Positions 10,456 through 21,609 are shown, counted from the first letter of the stretch. The stretch is DNA of 64,000 nt from Pieris napi (GCF_905475465.1 NC_062254.1:454001-518000), one strand, 5' to 3'. A program made the numbers and translations. Notes: generated by a model from the sequence alone, not told the origin.

Positions 10456-10964
10456 GTAAGATCTGTACCTTAGACGATTGATTTAAAACCGCCTGTGTTT
10501 ACTTTACACATACTGTTAATGCGCAGACATTTACAACAAATTAAATGAATGTGAAATTGGGTTTACGATGAAGACATATGTTTTAGTTTTTCAAAACAGG
10601 TCAATCAAACCTTTATTTTATAGATAAAAATTATCAAATAAAATGGCAACAAAAGCGTTAAGAATAATCAATAGTTAAGTTTGCACCTGGTAGGTAGATA
10701 ATACCGGTGAACCCAGAGCTGGTGCTGTTCTCAATGTAAAGGTAATAAAGGTATCGCAATACAGCGAGGAAATGCTGCCAGCATTAAAGGTACCTTGCCA
10801 CAGGGACCAAACTTTATTATTATTACTGATGACTTATGAAGGTTAAGAATATTGCAAATACTGTATAATGGTGTGTTGGAAATAAATTATTATGTCAATT
10901 AAAGTTTAATTTCCGTCGCATGATAAATCAAAAGATTAATGTTTTAATGTTGTTTATACTTCAG
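10456..10964 (+). other. vg: vg intron between exons C and D
   Basis: A 509-bp intron with GT-AG borders. Its central third is a LINE family C fragment (10686-10830); the rest is AT-rich. Confidence 0.85.
10686..10830 (+). mobile_element. LINE family C 3' fragment
   Basis: Shares CCAGAGCTGGTGCTGTTCTC, GTATCGCAATACAGCGAGGA and CAGGGACCAAACTTTATTAT with the minus-strand copy at 7998-8245. It lies inside the short vg intron. Confidence 0.7.
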
Positions 10965-11167
10965 CTACGGTCACGCGGCTCACAGACACGCGGCAGAATA
11001 CCACGCGGCCGCAGCACACCACAACATGGCGGCGGCAGGCTACGGCGGGCTGCTACTCGGCCGGGGCTCCCTCCACGCGCAGTACAAGCCCGTGGAGTGG
11101 GGACACGCGCATCATGCGCAGCATCTCGACCCGGCTGCTTGCTCACCTTACTCCTACCCTCCACCTG
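10965..11167 (+). CDS. vg: vestigial, exon D (His/Ala/Tyr-rich)
   Basis: The acceptor is TATACTTCAG ending at 10964 and the donor is GTATGT at 11168. The exon has 1 nt, 67 codons and 1 nt, and is in phase with exons C and E. The protein segment begins GYGHAAHRHAAEYHAAAAHH, continues with a Gly/Leu-rich turn and YKPVEWGHAHHAQHLDPAAC, and ends SPYSYPPPG. This is a disordered, His/Ala-rich region in the C-terminal part of Vg, where the fly protein has an activation region. Codon third positions are strongly G/C compared with the flanking introns. ORFs read here in other frames and on the minus strand (Arg/Pro-rich) are shadows. Confidence 0.92.
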
Positions 11168-11534
11168 GTATGTGTACTTAACTCGCTTTAGCTATACCAA
11201 AAAATCTATTGATGGTTCCAGAAATTACCGTGTTAAATTACAAATTAGAAAAAACTAATTTCCTTATTTATAAAAAAATTAATCAGTATAGTGCACGGTT
11301 TTAACAATTTCACCTATCTCTTTTCATCACAGTGTAAACACGGTTTGATAGAAAGAGACAAAAGAGTGCTTTCAACGCGCAATCAGACCAATTTAGTAGA
11401 TTTGGTTTTAGATAATCAAATTTCGAATTATCTCATATTTATATTACGTTTACACTTCGTTGCAAGTATACAGAAATATAGTACAATTAACATAATCAAA
11501 CAAAATGGAGGGCAACTGGCAGTCTTATCGTTTT

Positions 11535-11615
11535 AGAACCAACTCTTTCAGGCAACCACTGTGAGAAAAAATAAATTAAATTAAATAAAGTAAGTGTAAG
11601 AAGTGCAAAAATACA
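11535..11615 (-). mobile_element. Interspersed repeat family D fragment
   Basis: On the minus strand: TTTTTGCACTTCTTACACTT, then TTTTTTCTCACAGTGGTTGCC. It matches 38500-38590 on the + strand. The type is unknown; it is probably part of a LINE. Confidence 0.55.
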
Positions 11616-12401
11616 TAAGACATATAGACAAAACGAATGGAACAAAGCAAAATGTCGGCGTAAAATAGTAGATATACCTACTATATGTTATCTCTCGTTT
11701 AGAATCCGACGAATGTGGATTTTGTTATCTTCCGGTGTCATATATAAACAGTGAAAAGGACAATCAAAAAGGGACAGATGAAAAAGAAAAATTGCACATT
11801 AAAAATATCATATCTAAAGATAAAAATATAAAACCAAACTTTATATATTTTTCAAGTAATTGTTATGTACAAATAATTTTCAAAATCATAACAAAATAAT
11901 AGAAGAATGATTATAGCAAACTTATAAACCGTATAATTGAATGCGGTTGTGAAATGACAGGTCGGTTTGTATAATTACGCATTTGAAAGCAAAATGCCCT
12001 CAAACGTTACCCGTAAAGGAATCCCGCGTCTTTGCTTCGCCGCTCTTTTTCTCAACATTCCTATCTCATTCACCGCCTTCATAAATACTCTTTCCATTCT
12101 ATTTTACATCACTATTATATAGCTTGTATATCTCTTTGATTTATATACATTTTCCTTATAAAGGCGGGGTTAACTACGCTTATTATAACAAAGAATTTTA
12201 TTATCCTAGACACAGATTTATTTATTTATTCACAAATACATACACTACTAAGCACTAAGCTGATACGAAAATGTAGATTTTTTTAAAATAAAATATATAA
12301 TAGACAAAATATCGCTTCTCTGCGAACATACCTATAAATATGTCGATAGATCGGAGACAGCATTCAGTAGGCGCAACGTCTTTGTTAACGGGGATCTTTG
12401 C

Positions 12402-12407
<6 letters not shown>

Positions 12408-12438
<31 letters not shown>
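12408..12438. repeat. (TA)n microsatellite
   Basis: About 14 consecutive TA units in intron sequence. Confidence 0.95.
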
Positions 12439-12439
<1 letters not shown>

Positions 12440-13016
12440 TCTGTATGTGTGTATATATAATATATCACTGTCAATCACGTGTGTATGCAAATAATAACAT
12501 TAATAAAGTTTTTATACAGATAACCTAACCTCGAGACTTTCTCTCTCACTATCTTTGTAATATATCTATTCTATTCCTTCTTCTAGAGCTATTTAAGTTT
12601 AAAGGAAAATATAATAATAAAGAAATAGAATCGTCGTGTATTAGATATCCTTGTATATTTAAAATAGCTGCTAAGGTCATATAGGTATATCTTAATTTAG
12701 ATACTGTTAGTAGATCAAATGCAGTTCTAAAAACATGTCCAATACTTTAAAAGAGACAGAAATTAATACATAACGCGGCCACAAATGAAAAGGAGCATTT
12801 GTTATATATTTTATTAACAATCGCTTTTAGCGTGTCTGGAGCGCCATTAATTTCAGCCATTGAATGATTACATTCTTCCTGCGTCGACTAAGTCATGTCG
12901 CTATCAAAGACTGTGCGATGAAAGACTGTAATAAATTACTCGGTTAGGCCAATTACTAACACGGCTACCGTTTTAGAGAATCGTTCTGTAGCTGATAGAA
13001 GATGTCTCAAAGGCTA

Positions 13017-13255
13017 CATGATATTTTTAGGCTAATTTTGTGGCCAGTTAACAATAGAGGCACGCACTCTTTTCATGGGAAAGTTCGTCTCTAGCACGGA
13101 TTGTTTTAGGGACTCCAAATTATCATGGCGTTTAGAACAAGCCGTAATCTCTAAGACTGACCATAAATAATAATCCAGCGGAATTAGATCGGGACTCAAC
13201 GACGGCCAGTCTTCAGCTCTGATGAAGTTCGAAGCGTTCCTTTCAACCAAGACTG
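13017..13255 (-). pseudogene. mariner/Tc1-type transposase C-terminal fragment
   Basis: The minus-strand frame from about 13250 contains RAEDWPSLSPDLIPLDYYLW followed by a S-V-L-E and a K-R-H-D-N-L-E-S-L-K-Q-S segment. The W-P-x-x-S-P-D-L-x-P-x-D-Y pattern holds the last catalytic Asp of mariner-like DDE/D transposases. Only about 72 residues remain open; the N-terminal catalytic part and both terminal repeats are missing or unrecognisable, so it is an inactive remnant. It sits antisense in the last vg intron. Confidence 0.8.
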
Positions 13256-14049
13256 CATAGACCGACCATTCTTATATAATTTTATATAGACCGTGAACCG
13301 CAGAGGCACGTGACGCTGCTTTACTATTACTAACCGGGTAATATTGTTTTCAATCTAAGTAATTTACGTAAATAAATGACAGTTGGTATTCAGAATATTA
13401 CTGTAGGTAATATTTTAATTTCTGTATAGCCGGAAATTATGTTAATTCAATTGCGTCACGGCTTCAGCCAGGGTTTTGGGTCAGAATGCTGGATAAGCAA
13501 ATATCATTAGTCAATAGTCAATATAGTAAATAAGTTGTCAATTGTCAATTCTCAGGGCTTATGTCTTCTGTCACTAGCTATATGTTCGCAAGGATCCATA
13601 ATTGATCACAATTTAAAATCGATTTTCGTTCAGTTTTCATAATTTAATTGTTTTGTTTAATTCTTTTTATGTCTGTGTATGTTATGTTTGCTTATAAACG
13701 TTTGTCACATAAAAAAATGTATTATATTTGCCTTGTACCAATGCATCAGTGTGCCGTTTGCGTTGGCAAGCTTTAAATAATGAATATACATACAAATAAA
13801 CTTTGAAATTAAATTGGCCTCGGATTTGCTAGAGCCAACATTAAGCCACCGCAACACTCATATGTAAACAGCCTAAAGCTTCGTCAACGAATTTTAATTT
13901 TCAAAGACATTCCGTCGGGCGCAGATATTTTAATTGTGATAATTTAACGTTTGCTTCTAACCTTTGTGCACTCATTTGGACAAGCCATATAACATATTTT
14001 TAGGCTTTCTAGTTTCGTTTGAACTGCTTTTTTATTCCTGTACTATCTG

Positions 14050-14185
14050 CCCTTTAAACTTCGTTTCGCCTTAATATAATTTTACTAAGCCAAGCTTTTA
14101 GTAGCTACATAGTACATACCAACATATAGAACATTTTGCTATGCTACTACATTAGACTATTTCCAGAATAGAAACGACTTTTTAG
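14050..14185 (+). repeat. Interspersed repeat family E fragment
   Basis: Shares AACTTCGTTTCGCCTTAATA, a TAGTACATACCAACAT block and ATTTTGCTATGCTAC with 29283-29395. The class is not recognised. Confidence 0.55.
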
Positions 14186-14348
14186 ATTATTGCATGCAAT
14201 TTTTTCTAATTTTTCTCTCCGTGAAAATGTCCCTCAGAGTTTAAGGAATACAGCCATCTTGTTTGCGCTTAGCAACATATTTTGGGATTCGTTTTTATTT
14301 TAAATTTTTCATTAATTAGGTGTGTAATTTTATGTTGTCTGTTAAAAA

Positions 14349-14568
14349 ATCAGTGGTGCCTTCATGATCATTTATCAATCTAATAGGCAAGTAGGAGATC
14401 AGCCTCCTGTGCCTGACACACGCCGTCGACTTTTTGGGTCTGGTAAGCCGGTTTCCTAACGATGTTTTTCTTACCCATTTGAGCGAATGTTAAATGCGCA
14501 CATAGAAAGAAAGTCCATTGGTACACAGCCGGGGATCGAACCTACGACCTCAGGGACGAGAGTTGCCA
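14349..14568 (-). mobile_element. tRNA-derived SINE copy 5
   Basis: A minus-strand copy with the ACCTACGACCTCAGGGACGAG and AAGTCCATTGGTACACAGCC blocks. The 3' LINE-like end is shortened near 14350. Confidence 0.85.
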
Positions 14569-14744
14569 TGCGCTTTTACTCCGTTTAATGCGTTCGTTTC
14601 GCCTCATTCTAAAACACAAAAAATTAATTCAAGTTGTTCCTGAGCTTAGAGCTTTTTACCAACCTTTTCATAATATAATATTAAGTATATTTCTCTACTG
14701 AAGTAACATTTCCCGCGAACAATTAATATGTGCAGATAAGTAAA

Positions 14745-14915
14745 AAGTCGGCGAGTTGAAAGACACGGGCGGCAGCGTCTAATGACGGCGATTAAAATTA
14801 ATTTGCCGGAGGGACTGCCAAATTAAATTCCACTCCCTCGGGACCCTCGATTGATGTCTGATGAGCGATGGCCGCTATCTTCGTTTTAATGGCCGCTACA
14901 CCGCTTGTGAAAACT
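14745..14915. promoter_or_regulatory. Candidate enhancer/PRE patch with duplicated ATGGCCGCTA
   Basis: A repeat-free patch in the last vg intron. ATGGCCGCTA occurs at 14868-14877 and again at 14889-14898, a 21-bp spacing. Its reverse complement contains GCCAT, the Pleiohomeotic/YY1 core. Nearby are ATTAAAATTAATTT and CAAATTAAATT homeodomain-type sites. The function is inferred only. Confidence 0.35.
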
Positions 14916-15195
14916 AGGAAAATGCTGATTTAAATAGAATATTTTTATTAACAATTTCTAGTTTGTGACAATTAGATTTGGTCATATCAATTTTCATAGC
15001 TATCATATTATATTTATGTTAACAGCTCATAATTCTAACTAGTATTCGATATACATTAATTAATATTTAATTGTTTTTGGGTCAAATCAATTTTTATCGT
15101 AGCAATTTATTTGTGATCCGTCAATAATGCAACATTTTTTGAATTATTGACAGATCTTTGAGATTTACTTAAATTAATAAGTTTGGCAATGGCAG

Positions 15196-15345
15196 TTTTT
15201 ACCCCACACCACTATGTGGAACCAGCTGCACATGTATTTCTGAACCAATTCGACTTAGGATCCTTCAGGAAAAGAACGTACCAATACCGGTAAATCCCTT
15301 GCGAACCTTCTGTCCATTCGGTATCCCTTAAAACATAAAATACCT
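15196..15345 (+). mobile_element. LINE family A 3' fragment
   Basis: Contains GGCAGTTTTTACCCCACACC, ACTATGTGGAACCAGCTGC, AACCAATTCGACTTAGGATC and AAAAGAACGTACCAATACCG. It is a diverged and internally shortened 3' copy. Confidence 0.75.
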
Positions 15346-15654
15346 ACTTGATTTTTAAGTATCCACTTTGGATGCAAATTTCAAACCGCACAGCTCACGT
15401 AAAGCTCATTTGATTTGATAGTTAAATAGTTAATCCAAGCAATTTTGTTCAATTACAGTAGCCATAATTAAAATGATTGATTAAAGATATCATTAATGGT
15501 GTTGCCCGCGAGCTTTAGTATACTGATATACCTTTCGTTCTACGTCTTTTCTTCGTGTAATAATTTGTTTAATTTCGAATACTTCGTAAATGAGCACATC
15601 ATCGTGAAGTCGTACATAAAATATTTAAACCTATTTGGGAAACGAAACTTATGT

Positions 15655-15800
15655 ATAAAGTATGTTGGTGTTACGCGGTCGCAGACGACATTATCAAACA
15701 AAGGGTGGTATGTCACGTGGGGAGTTGGGGGGTGTAACTTATTGACAAATACCACAGGCACACACGCACCATCTTGTCGCGAGGGGAGCTCAATACACGC
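15655..15800. promoter_or_regulatory. Candidate enhancer patch with TCF-like site and E-box
   Basis: AAACAAAGGG at 15696-15705 fits the TCF/Pangolin core, and CACGTG lies at 15714-15719. The patch is GC-richer than its surroundings and unique in the window. Fly vg has a Wingless- and Vg-responsive quadrant enhancer in a late intron. A relationship is speculative. Confidence 0.25.
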
Positions 15801-16084
15801 GAGGGTTTCAACTGGAAAATTCAGTTAAATATCATTTGGGGTTCTGAAAGCGACGCGTTCTTGGGTTTATATACATATATATATGGGTTACAATGCTTTG
15901 CAAAGTTTGATTACCTAGATCGCGTATAAAAAATTACTTTGGATTAAACAATTTCAAAAACTTACTTTTAAAACGATTATTTTCGTCTCAAAAATGTACA
16001 ACTTAATTAACTAAACTAAATAATTTTCCGGTTTAAGGAACATAATTAAAATCTAGCTAAAAGAACTTTCATACAATTTGTAAG

Positions 16085-16150
16085 TAATAATTATAATAAA
16101 TAATTATAATAAATAATAATAATAAATAATAATAATAAATAATAATAATT
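16085..16150. repeat. (AAT)n microsatellite, imperfect
   Basis: Roughly 20 AAT/AATAAT units interrupted by TT and A insertions, immediately before the GC-rich island. Confidence 0.95.
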
Positions 16151-16440
16151 AATTCCCAAGTTAAATCCGTCCATAGTCCGGCTCGACATTGGATTGCGAG
16201 TACCAGGCTCTCAGAAACGGTGAGAGGTATCGGGCAGTCGATAGAAGGCTGAAGGGGCGGGGTCAGGCCGACCAATCAGCGTGCACTGACCAGTGACCGC
16301 CCTCAGTCGCTGGCGGGCCGGGGAGGGAGGCACTCGCGAGGGAGGGACACTAAATCACGCTTGTCAATTACCGGCCACTGTCCCTTGCCCCTCACACCCC
16401 ATTGTCACGTACGCGCGATCGATACTGATGTTACTCTAGT
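16150..16440. promoter_or_regulatory. GC-rich CpG-bearing island (candidate enhancer or internal promoter)
   Basis: The longest GC-rich non-coding stretch in the window. It contains a GC box GGGGCGGGG (16254-16262) and a CCAAT box in ACCAATCAG (about 16271-16279), 10 bp apart, then CGGGCCGGGGAGGGAGG. There is no convincing coding frame. It could be an enhancer, an alternative promoter or a non-coding RNA start. It is repeat-free within this window. Confidence 0.35.
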
Positions 16441-17254
16441 TACAGCCACTGTATTGTTTAACCAGAACTTGGTATATAGTTGGTATCATTAGGTATATCT
16501 GTTTTTTAATTCTTTACCTCTAAACATTTGGATGTAGATAGGTACTAAATTATATTTTTATGAACAAAACACAAATTTTTATTACGCATAAGGAATGAAA
16601 TCAAAATAAATTAGATCGACCTCGAACACATCTCTTTATTCTAAATAATAATAATGTATTTGCAAGAATATGGTACAAAAATGTTGTGGTGATACAGTCT
16701 AAAGTTCGCATATTCTGCCACACATAAAGGCGTGCACATTTGACTTACAAGGTAGAATTTTACATAGAAGTTACATCTGTCAATTCTTATATTATATTAT
16801 CACTACATCATCACATTATTAAAATATAATACGTTATCAAATAAAATTATTATACACCTTGATTGCTATACAAAAGGTGTTTTTCCTATAAAATTCCAGA
16901 TTAACTTTTGGCATAGCTAATTACTCGCAATGTCTACTTCGACAGTGGTCCATAAAATAATAATATAAAAAGCTTTACGTATCCACATGTATATTTATTT
17001 TCGAAAGCAAATAACTATGTGGATATCAGTAAAATCTTATCAAATACAAATTATTAATCATTGTATCGCTGGATCAGATAAACGGGTTCATTTATAACAA
17101 TCAGCCGCCGTCGGAACTCCGCGTGTCTTCATTAATCATAGCGTAGCGTTGTGACCCCGTGAATAAACAGTTTTTATCTTATACTTAACATATTATATTA
17201 TATGTTTACGATACCTTATTCATAATTAATTAATTAACTTACTCTTAACTTTTT

Positions 17255-17615
17255 GAAGTGAAACTTCTTAAGGCTAAAAGGTAAAATTTTGACGGAACGT
17301 CACGAAGATGTGCAGCGTTTTTCTTGAAGAAAAGTGAAAGAGCGATTGAGACAGATTGAGAGAGAGTGAGTGAGAAGGGTGAATTACCTTATAGAAATTC
17401 TATAGGTATTTAAAATTAAAATTTCGTAAAGAGAATTTATGAAATATTAGTATTTTATATTTTATGCAAAATAATTTATTGAAATCTCAAATGACGAATT
17501 GTAAATTAAAATGCCACGTGTTTTTTTTATCGAAGAAATAAATTAAAAAAATTAAATTTATAATTTGTATTAATTTTCGACTCTTAATATCTTAATGACT
17601 ACACTATAAGATGAG
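17255..17615 (+). mobile_element. MITE of AGTGAAACTTCTTT family, copy 1 (3' end lost)
   Basis: Starts GAAGTGAAACTTCTTAAGGC and matches copies at 25644 and 35343 through CGTCACGAAGATGTGCAGCG, TTACCTTATAGAAATTCTAT and TAAATTTATAATTTGTATTA. The right terminal repeat is missing. Confidence 0.8.
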
Positions 17616-17924
17616 AGACTTGAGAATAGGCTTGGATTTCCTCTTTGTAAAATGGAAGACTTGTATGATGTTTCCACTTTTCGCCTTTTATTTTTTTATT
17701 TTCCTTATTCTAATAGATATCACTGATTCTTCTATGGCACTTGTTCATTATTACTCTAAACAAATAAATACATAAGTGATCAGCCCTTTTCTTTACTTAT
17801 TATACCTTCAAAAGGTACAAACAATTTTAAAATATTAATATGTGCTGTTTAAGTTAACATAGGTAGGTACTCGACTTTATTTATTTCGTATTCCTACAAC
17901 TAACATAAATTATATATATGTCAC

Positions 17925-18230
17925 CGTAAAATTGTAAACACCGTTAGATTGTAATCTATCTCGCGAGATTATAAACTGTCGAAAGATTGTGAACCTCCAC
18001 GAACAGCTTACAATTTAACGTATTATTATTCGGTAGTTATATGAAATTGTTGAAAAGTAAAATTAATCTGTAATTGACCAAAGAAGTTTGAATGATAAGT
18101 AAGTTAGTGAAGTACAATCTAATGAATAATAATACGTTAAATTGTAAGCAGTAAGCTGAGGTTCACAATCTTTCGACAGTTTATAATCTCGCGAGATAGA
18201 TTACAATCTAACGGTGTTTACAATTTTACG
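17925..18230. mobile_element. 306-bp fold-back element with 107-bp arms
   Basis: Arms 17925-18031 and 18124-18230 are reverse complements: CGTAAAATTGTAAACACCGT, then the palindromic CTCGCGAG core, then GATTGTGAACCTC. The outer 70 or so bases are essentially perfect, and about 10 mismatches are grouped further in. The unpaired centre is about 92 bp. No coding capacity. It lies 344 bp upstream of the final vg exon. Confidence 0.9.
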
Positions 18231-18574
18231 TTAACATATATACTACAAAAACCAATTAAATTAAAGATATAGCCAGAAATGGTTCAAATATTTACGAAAG
18301 AAAAAATAAATAAAAATGATTAAATACGTAATACCTATTTCGGCTGTGCTGTGTGATGGTGTGAAAGTGAGGGTGTGTATGTGAGGTGTGCTCACTGCTC
18401 ATTTTGCAGGTGATTTAGCTCTATGGATATCCTTAATTCCTTTTAAGCATATTCCGCGATAGCTTAAACAAGCCTAGGCTTAAATATTGGTCGTTGTATG
18501 TCTGGGCTGCCCGATACAATACTGAGGTTTTGCATAGTTGTATGTGTTGTAATAAAGAATTTCTTTGTCCCCAG

Positions 18575-18624
18575 GCCTGGAAGCACAAGTGCAGGACACG
18601 TCTAAAGACCTCTACTGGTTCTGA
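18575..18624 (+). CDS. vg: vestigial, terminal coding exon E
   Basis: This is a short last coding exon after TTTGTCCCCAG (AG at 18573-18574). It completes a Gly codon and encodes LEAQVQDTSKDLYWF followed by TGA at 18622-18624. As I recall, insect Vg proteins end in a near-identical L-E-A-Q-V-Q-x-x-S-K-D-L-Y-W-F peptide, which makes this 50-bp exon recognisable despite its size. The phase matches the single base left by exon D. With this exon the window encodes the last 268 residues of Vg. The 7.4-kb intron before it is the second longest in the visible gene. Confidence 0.92.
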
Positions 18625-19035
18625 GCGACTACGACTGGTCGCAAGTCGCAGCGGCTGATCGCAGATAAGTCGTTAGTGTGGTGAAGTGCGCGACAAAGTG
18701 AACTATGAAGGCTGTAAAAGACATTAGTTTTAGCTTTAGTTTTGTGTTGTGTTCTCGCATTTGATTATTGGTTTGCTAATCGAACGTATAGCTTATTAAG
18801 TTCTTCATAATATCCATTAAGAAAATTTTGGGTTCTTGAATATACCTACTAACATTTAATTAACATAACCAAAAAAAACAACATTTCTTTATGAAAAAAT
18901 TCATAGTTGCGGACAGTTCCCTTTAAGGGGCACAAGTAACTCCAGCTACTGTTATTTTTGATACGGATTTTTATTTGCAATAGGTATTATTAATATGTAT
19001 TAGTGAAAAATTAAATAAACAGTATAATTTAAACT
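18625..19035 (+). other. vg: vestigial 3' UTR (approximate end)
   Basis: Non-coding sequence follows the TGA. The first 100 bases are relatively GC-rich (CTACGACTGGTCGCAAGTCG) and then become AT-rich. The end is placed about 15-20 bases after the first canonical AATAAA. It could be longer if that signal is not used; transcript data would be needed to fix it. Confidence 0.55.
19014..19019 (+). terminator. vg: Candidate vg polyadenylation signal AATAAA
   Basis: Canonical AATAAA hexamer about 390 bases after the vg stop codon, and the first such signal after it on the + strand. Cleavage would fall near 19030-19045. Confidence 0.5.
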
Positions 19036-19524
19036 CTAGTCAATCAAATCATTTATTTCAATTAGGCCTATTAATAAGGCACTTTTGAAAGACAAAATAA
19101 CAAGCTAAAAATATTTTAAAAATATGACTCTAGTTGTTCCTTCCAAAAGGTTGCTTCATATGGAGAAGAATGGGCAAGACTCAACTCCACTGCACTCTTT
19201 TCAAATAGTTTTTACAATACCTATTATTGGATATGTGAAGACCTGTATTGTGGTGTTCACAAATTTACACATTTTGCAACAAAACATTATTCTTTATAAA
19301 AAAAAAATAATTAACTTACAAACAATGTGAGCTAGTCAAAGTTGAATTCTTTAAAAAAAGCAAATATAACTAGATTAGCAACCAGTTGATTTTGTCTAAT
19401 TTGATTGTCCTATGGAGCAGGACTAGCATGCTTCCGAGCATTTTTGTTTTGACTATAATCCTCTAATTTGCTTGTAAAGAAATAGTACTTAGTTATTTCG
19501 ACGCTCAATCACATAACGTATATA

Positions 19525-20483
19525 GTAGACCGAGGCGAATCGGATCACTTTTTCTTTGAGGTTGAGTAAATCATACTAAAGTGCTATATAATGTTATTTT
19601 TATTGATAGAATCGTAAGAAGTAACAATTAGCTATGCAATAAATATTTGAAAAATTAAATCATACATATATTCTCTTAATTAGCTATTAAAAACTTAAAA
19701 AAGGAAAATATCCGAATCGCCCCAACTCTTGGGGTGAATCGGATCGTGCACAAAATATAACAAAATTTTAAGGTATAGTGTTAAATAACTTTGGAATCAG
19801 TAAAAATATATAATAATAAGATCAATTTTAATTATTGGCACATAATTCACATATATATTATGGTCCTTTTTTTCTGTTAGCTCGTGAACGGTACTGAAAA
19901 ACTCTAAGCAGCTTTACGCAAGGTCAACTCTTTGTTCTGGACTTAATTTACAGCCTCTTTCATTTTTTCTTGACACCATTCTCCGGTGGTCATGAAATAA
20001 ATATGAATCAATAACCTCAAACATGTAATAAATCAGTTTAAAAGTATCATCCAATTCGCCCCTAAAGATATGATCCGATTAGCCCCATAATTAAGACTTT
20101 TGAAATAAATATTTTAGACGTTAACCTCTAAGATTATAGTTAAAAGCGAATTGGTTCTTCAATATTAACACCTTGCTTAACAATATAAACCAATGTAGTT
20201 AAATTTTAAGACAAATCCATCATATGACACAAAGAAAACGTAAGTACGTAACCTTAGATGAGCGCCAAATTGCGACACACACAAAAAACCGAGTGGCTGA
20301 CGAGCGGTATTGCCACTGATCCACAAGCGCGATCGAAATACTGCTTATGTCGGGAGGTGCTCAGTAAATGGAGAGACACAAAACGCCGGTTGAGTGCGTT
20401 CTATGTGAATGTGATATTTGAATTATCAACACATTTCTTATTTTGATCCGATTCGCCCTGTGATCCGATTCGCCTCGGTCTAC
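19525..20483. mobile_element. 959-bp TIR element with repeated GATCCGATTCGCC motif
   Basis: The termini are perfect 24-bp inverted repeats: 19525-19548 starts GTAGACCGAGGCGAATCGG, and its complement ends at 20483. The subterminal motif GGCGAATCGGATC recurs inside in diverged form: GAATCGGATCG near 19736, CCAATTCGCCCC near 20052, GATCCGATTAGCCCC near 20072, and a second GATCCGATTCGCCC at 20446. The 62-codon frame at 20258 shows no known domain. It is probably a non-autonomous DNA transposon of unassigned superfamily. Confidence 0.85.
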
Positions 20484-21609
20484 CCTACGTTCATACAGAC
20501 GGTTTACAAGACACTGAGGTATGCAGTACTAACAATTATCGTAAAGTATCGGCAGGGAAATATAGTAGGTATATTCAAAACCGGGGCAAGTATCCCACTA
20601 TGGCATCTATCCGGCGTTTACCCTAAATAAAATATCTGTTAAAACAAATGCGGGCAGTATTTCCTGTATTCCGATACTCACGGGTTGAGTTCTGGAGTCA
20701 TCGGGTCTAAATAGAAAAATATTGATTTTGCAATTTTTTAGACTACAGTAATTATTCTCACAGTTAATTCTTCAATGATTTCGCCAGTAGAAAACTTAAC
20801 TACATTTTTCTTTCTTTAGTCGCGTACATTACTGAAGGTTGCGTTGGTGATGATCGTCCTCCATTTCCCCTTTTTTTGTCGATCCATGGAATTGGGAATC
20901 GGAATCTCGTGCCTTCCACTAGGTATGCCAGTCACTACAAGCTTCTCTAAATTTTCGGGACCTCTGCCTGTTATATGTCCAGGTCATCATCCTTTGGTTA
21001 CCAAAGTTGTTACTGATTGTAATGTTAACACATTACCTAACAATAACAACCGTTATAATGACAATAATAATAGTTCTTGTAATTCCCGTTAGAAGTCGCT
21101 TGGGCCAAAGATAGGGTATGATTCAGTCTAGACTTTTATTTTATTATTTCAAAATCCAATACATGTTTGACGTGAGTCAAACTTAGGGCTAAGTCTGGTG
21201 TCTAAATCTTACGCTTAGAGGGTATTAACTCCTGAATTAAAAACAAACAAACGTTTTGACATTTAAGCTTATTCCAAAAATCTCTCTTTTATTAGGAAAT
21301 TTTATTTTCATTAGGATATAAGTCTAACAGAATTCTAAATCCCTGTAATAAACCATCCATAAATATTGCTACCAGTATACTTACGGATCGTTATTAGGTA
21401 CTACTAATATTTGAATATAGAGTTCAAAGAAAATATTTATCCAAACAATATAATCCCGTAAATCTAATATTAAAGTGTAAAATAACAGTCTTTACAACAT
21501 TCTATTTCCAAGCAAACAAAATCGTCCAATATGATAAAATTATAAACGAAAAATACAGAAACATATTTTAAAATCGTTTTTGGTCGTTACAAACATAAAC
21601 TGAGGTAAT

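Larger units (their letters stand above)
11168..18574 (+). other. vg: vg intron between exons D and E (7.4 kb)
   Basis: The last visible intron. It holds a mariner transposase fragment, SINE copy 5, LINE fragments, a MITE of the AGTGAAACTTCTT family, a 306-bp fold-back element, two simple repeats, and three repeat-free patches with regulatory-looking motifs (14745-14915, 15655-15800, 16150-16440). Stretches 11620-12400 and 16440-17250 are AT-rich with nothing recognised. Confidence 0.85.

Noticed and set aside
10920..11258. 112-codon + frame and 67-codon minus frame at vg exon D
   Set aside because: Arg/Pro-rich shadows of the GC-rich exon; the 10920 frame reads through acceptor and donor.
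15496..15828. 110-codon + frame overlapping a 73-codon minus frame in the last vg intron
   Set aside because: Both strands open without any domain; lies in a candidate regulatory patch and is not in phase with vg exons.
16085..16150. Direct repeats resembling a CRISPR-like array
   Set aside because: Trinucleotide microsatellite; no spacers. The window is eukaryotic.
19124..19330. 68-codon frame after vg 3' UTR
   Set aside because: AT-rich, no domain, no splice or codon support; probably chance.
20844..21092. 82-codon + frame ending in an Asn-rich tail
   Set aside because: The Asn run comes from an AAT/AAC simple repeat; no domain, no splice evidence. Possibly old repeat DNA.
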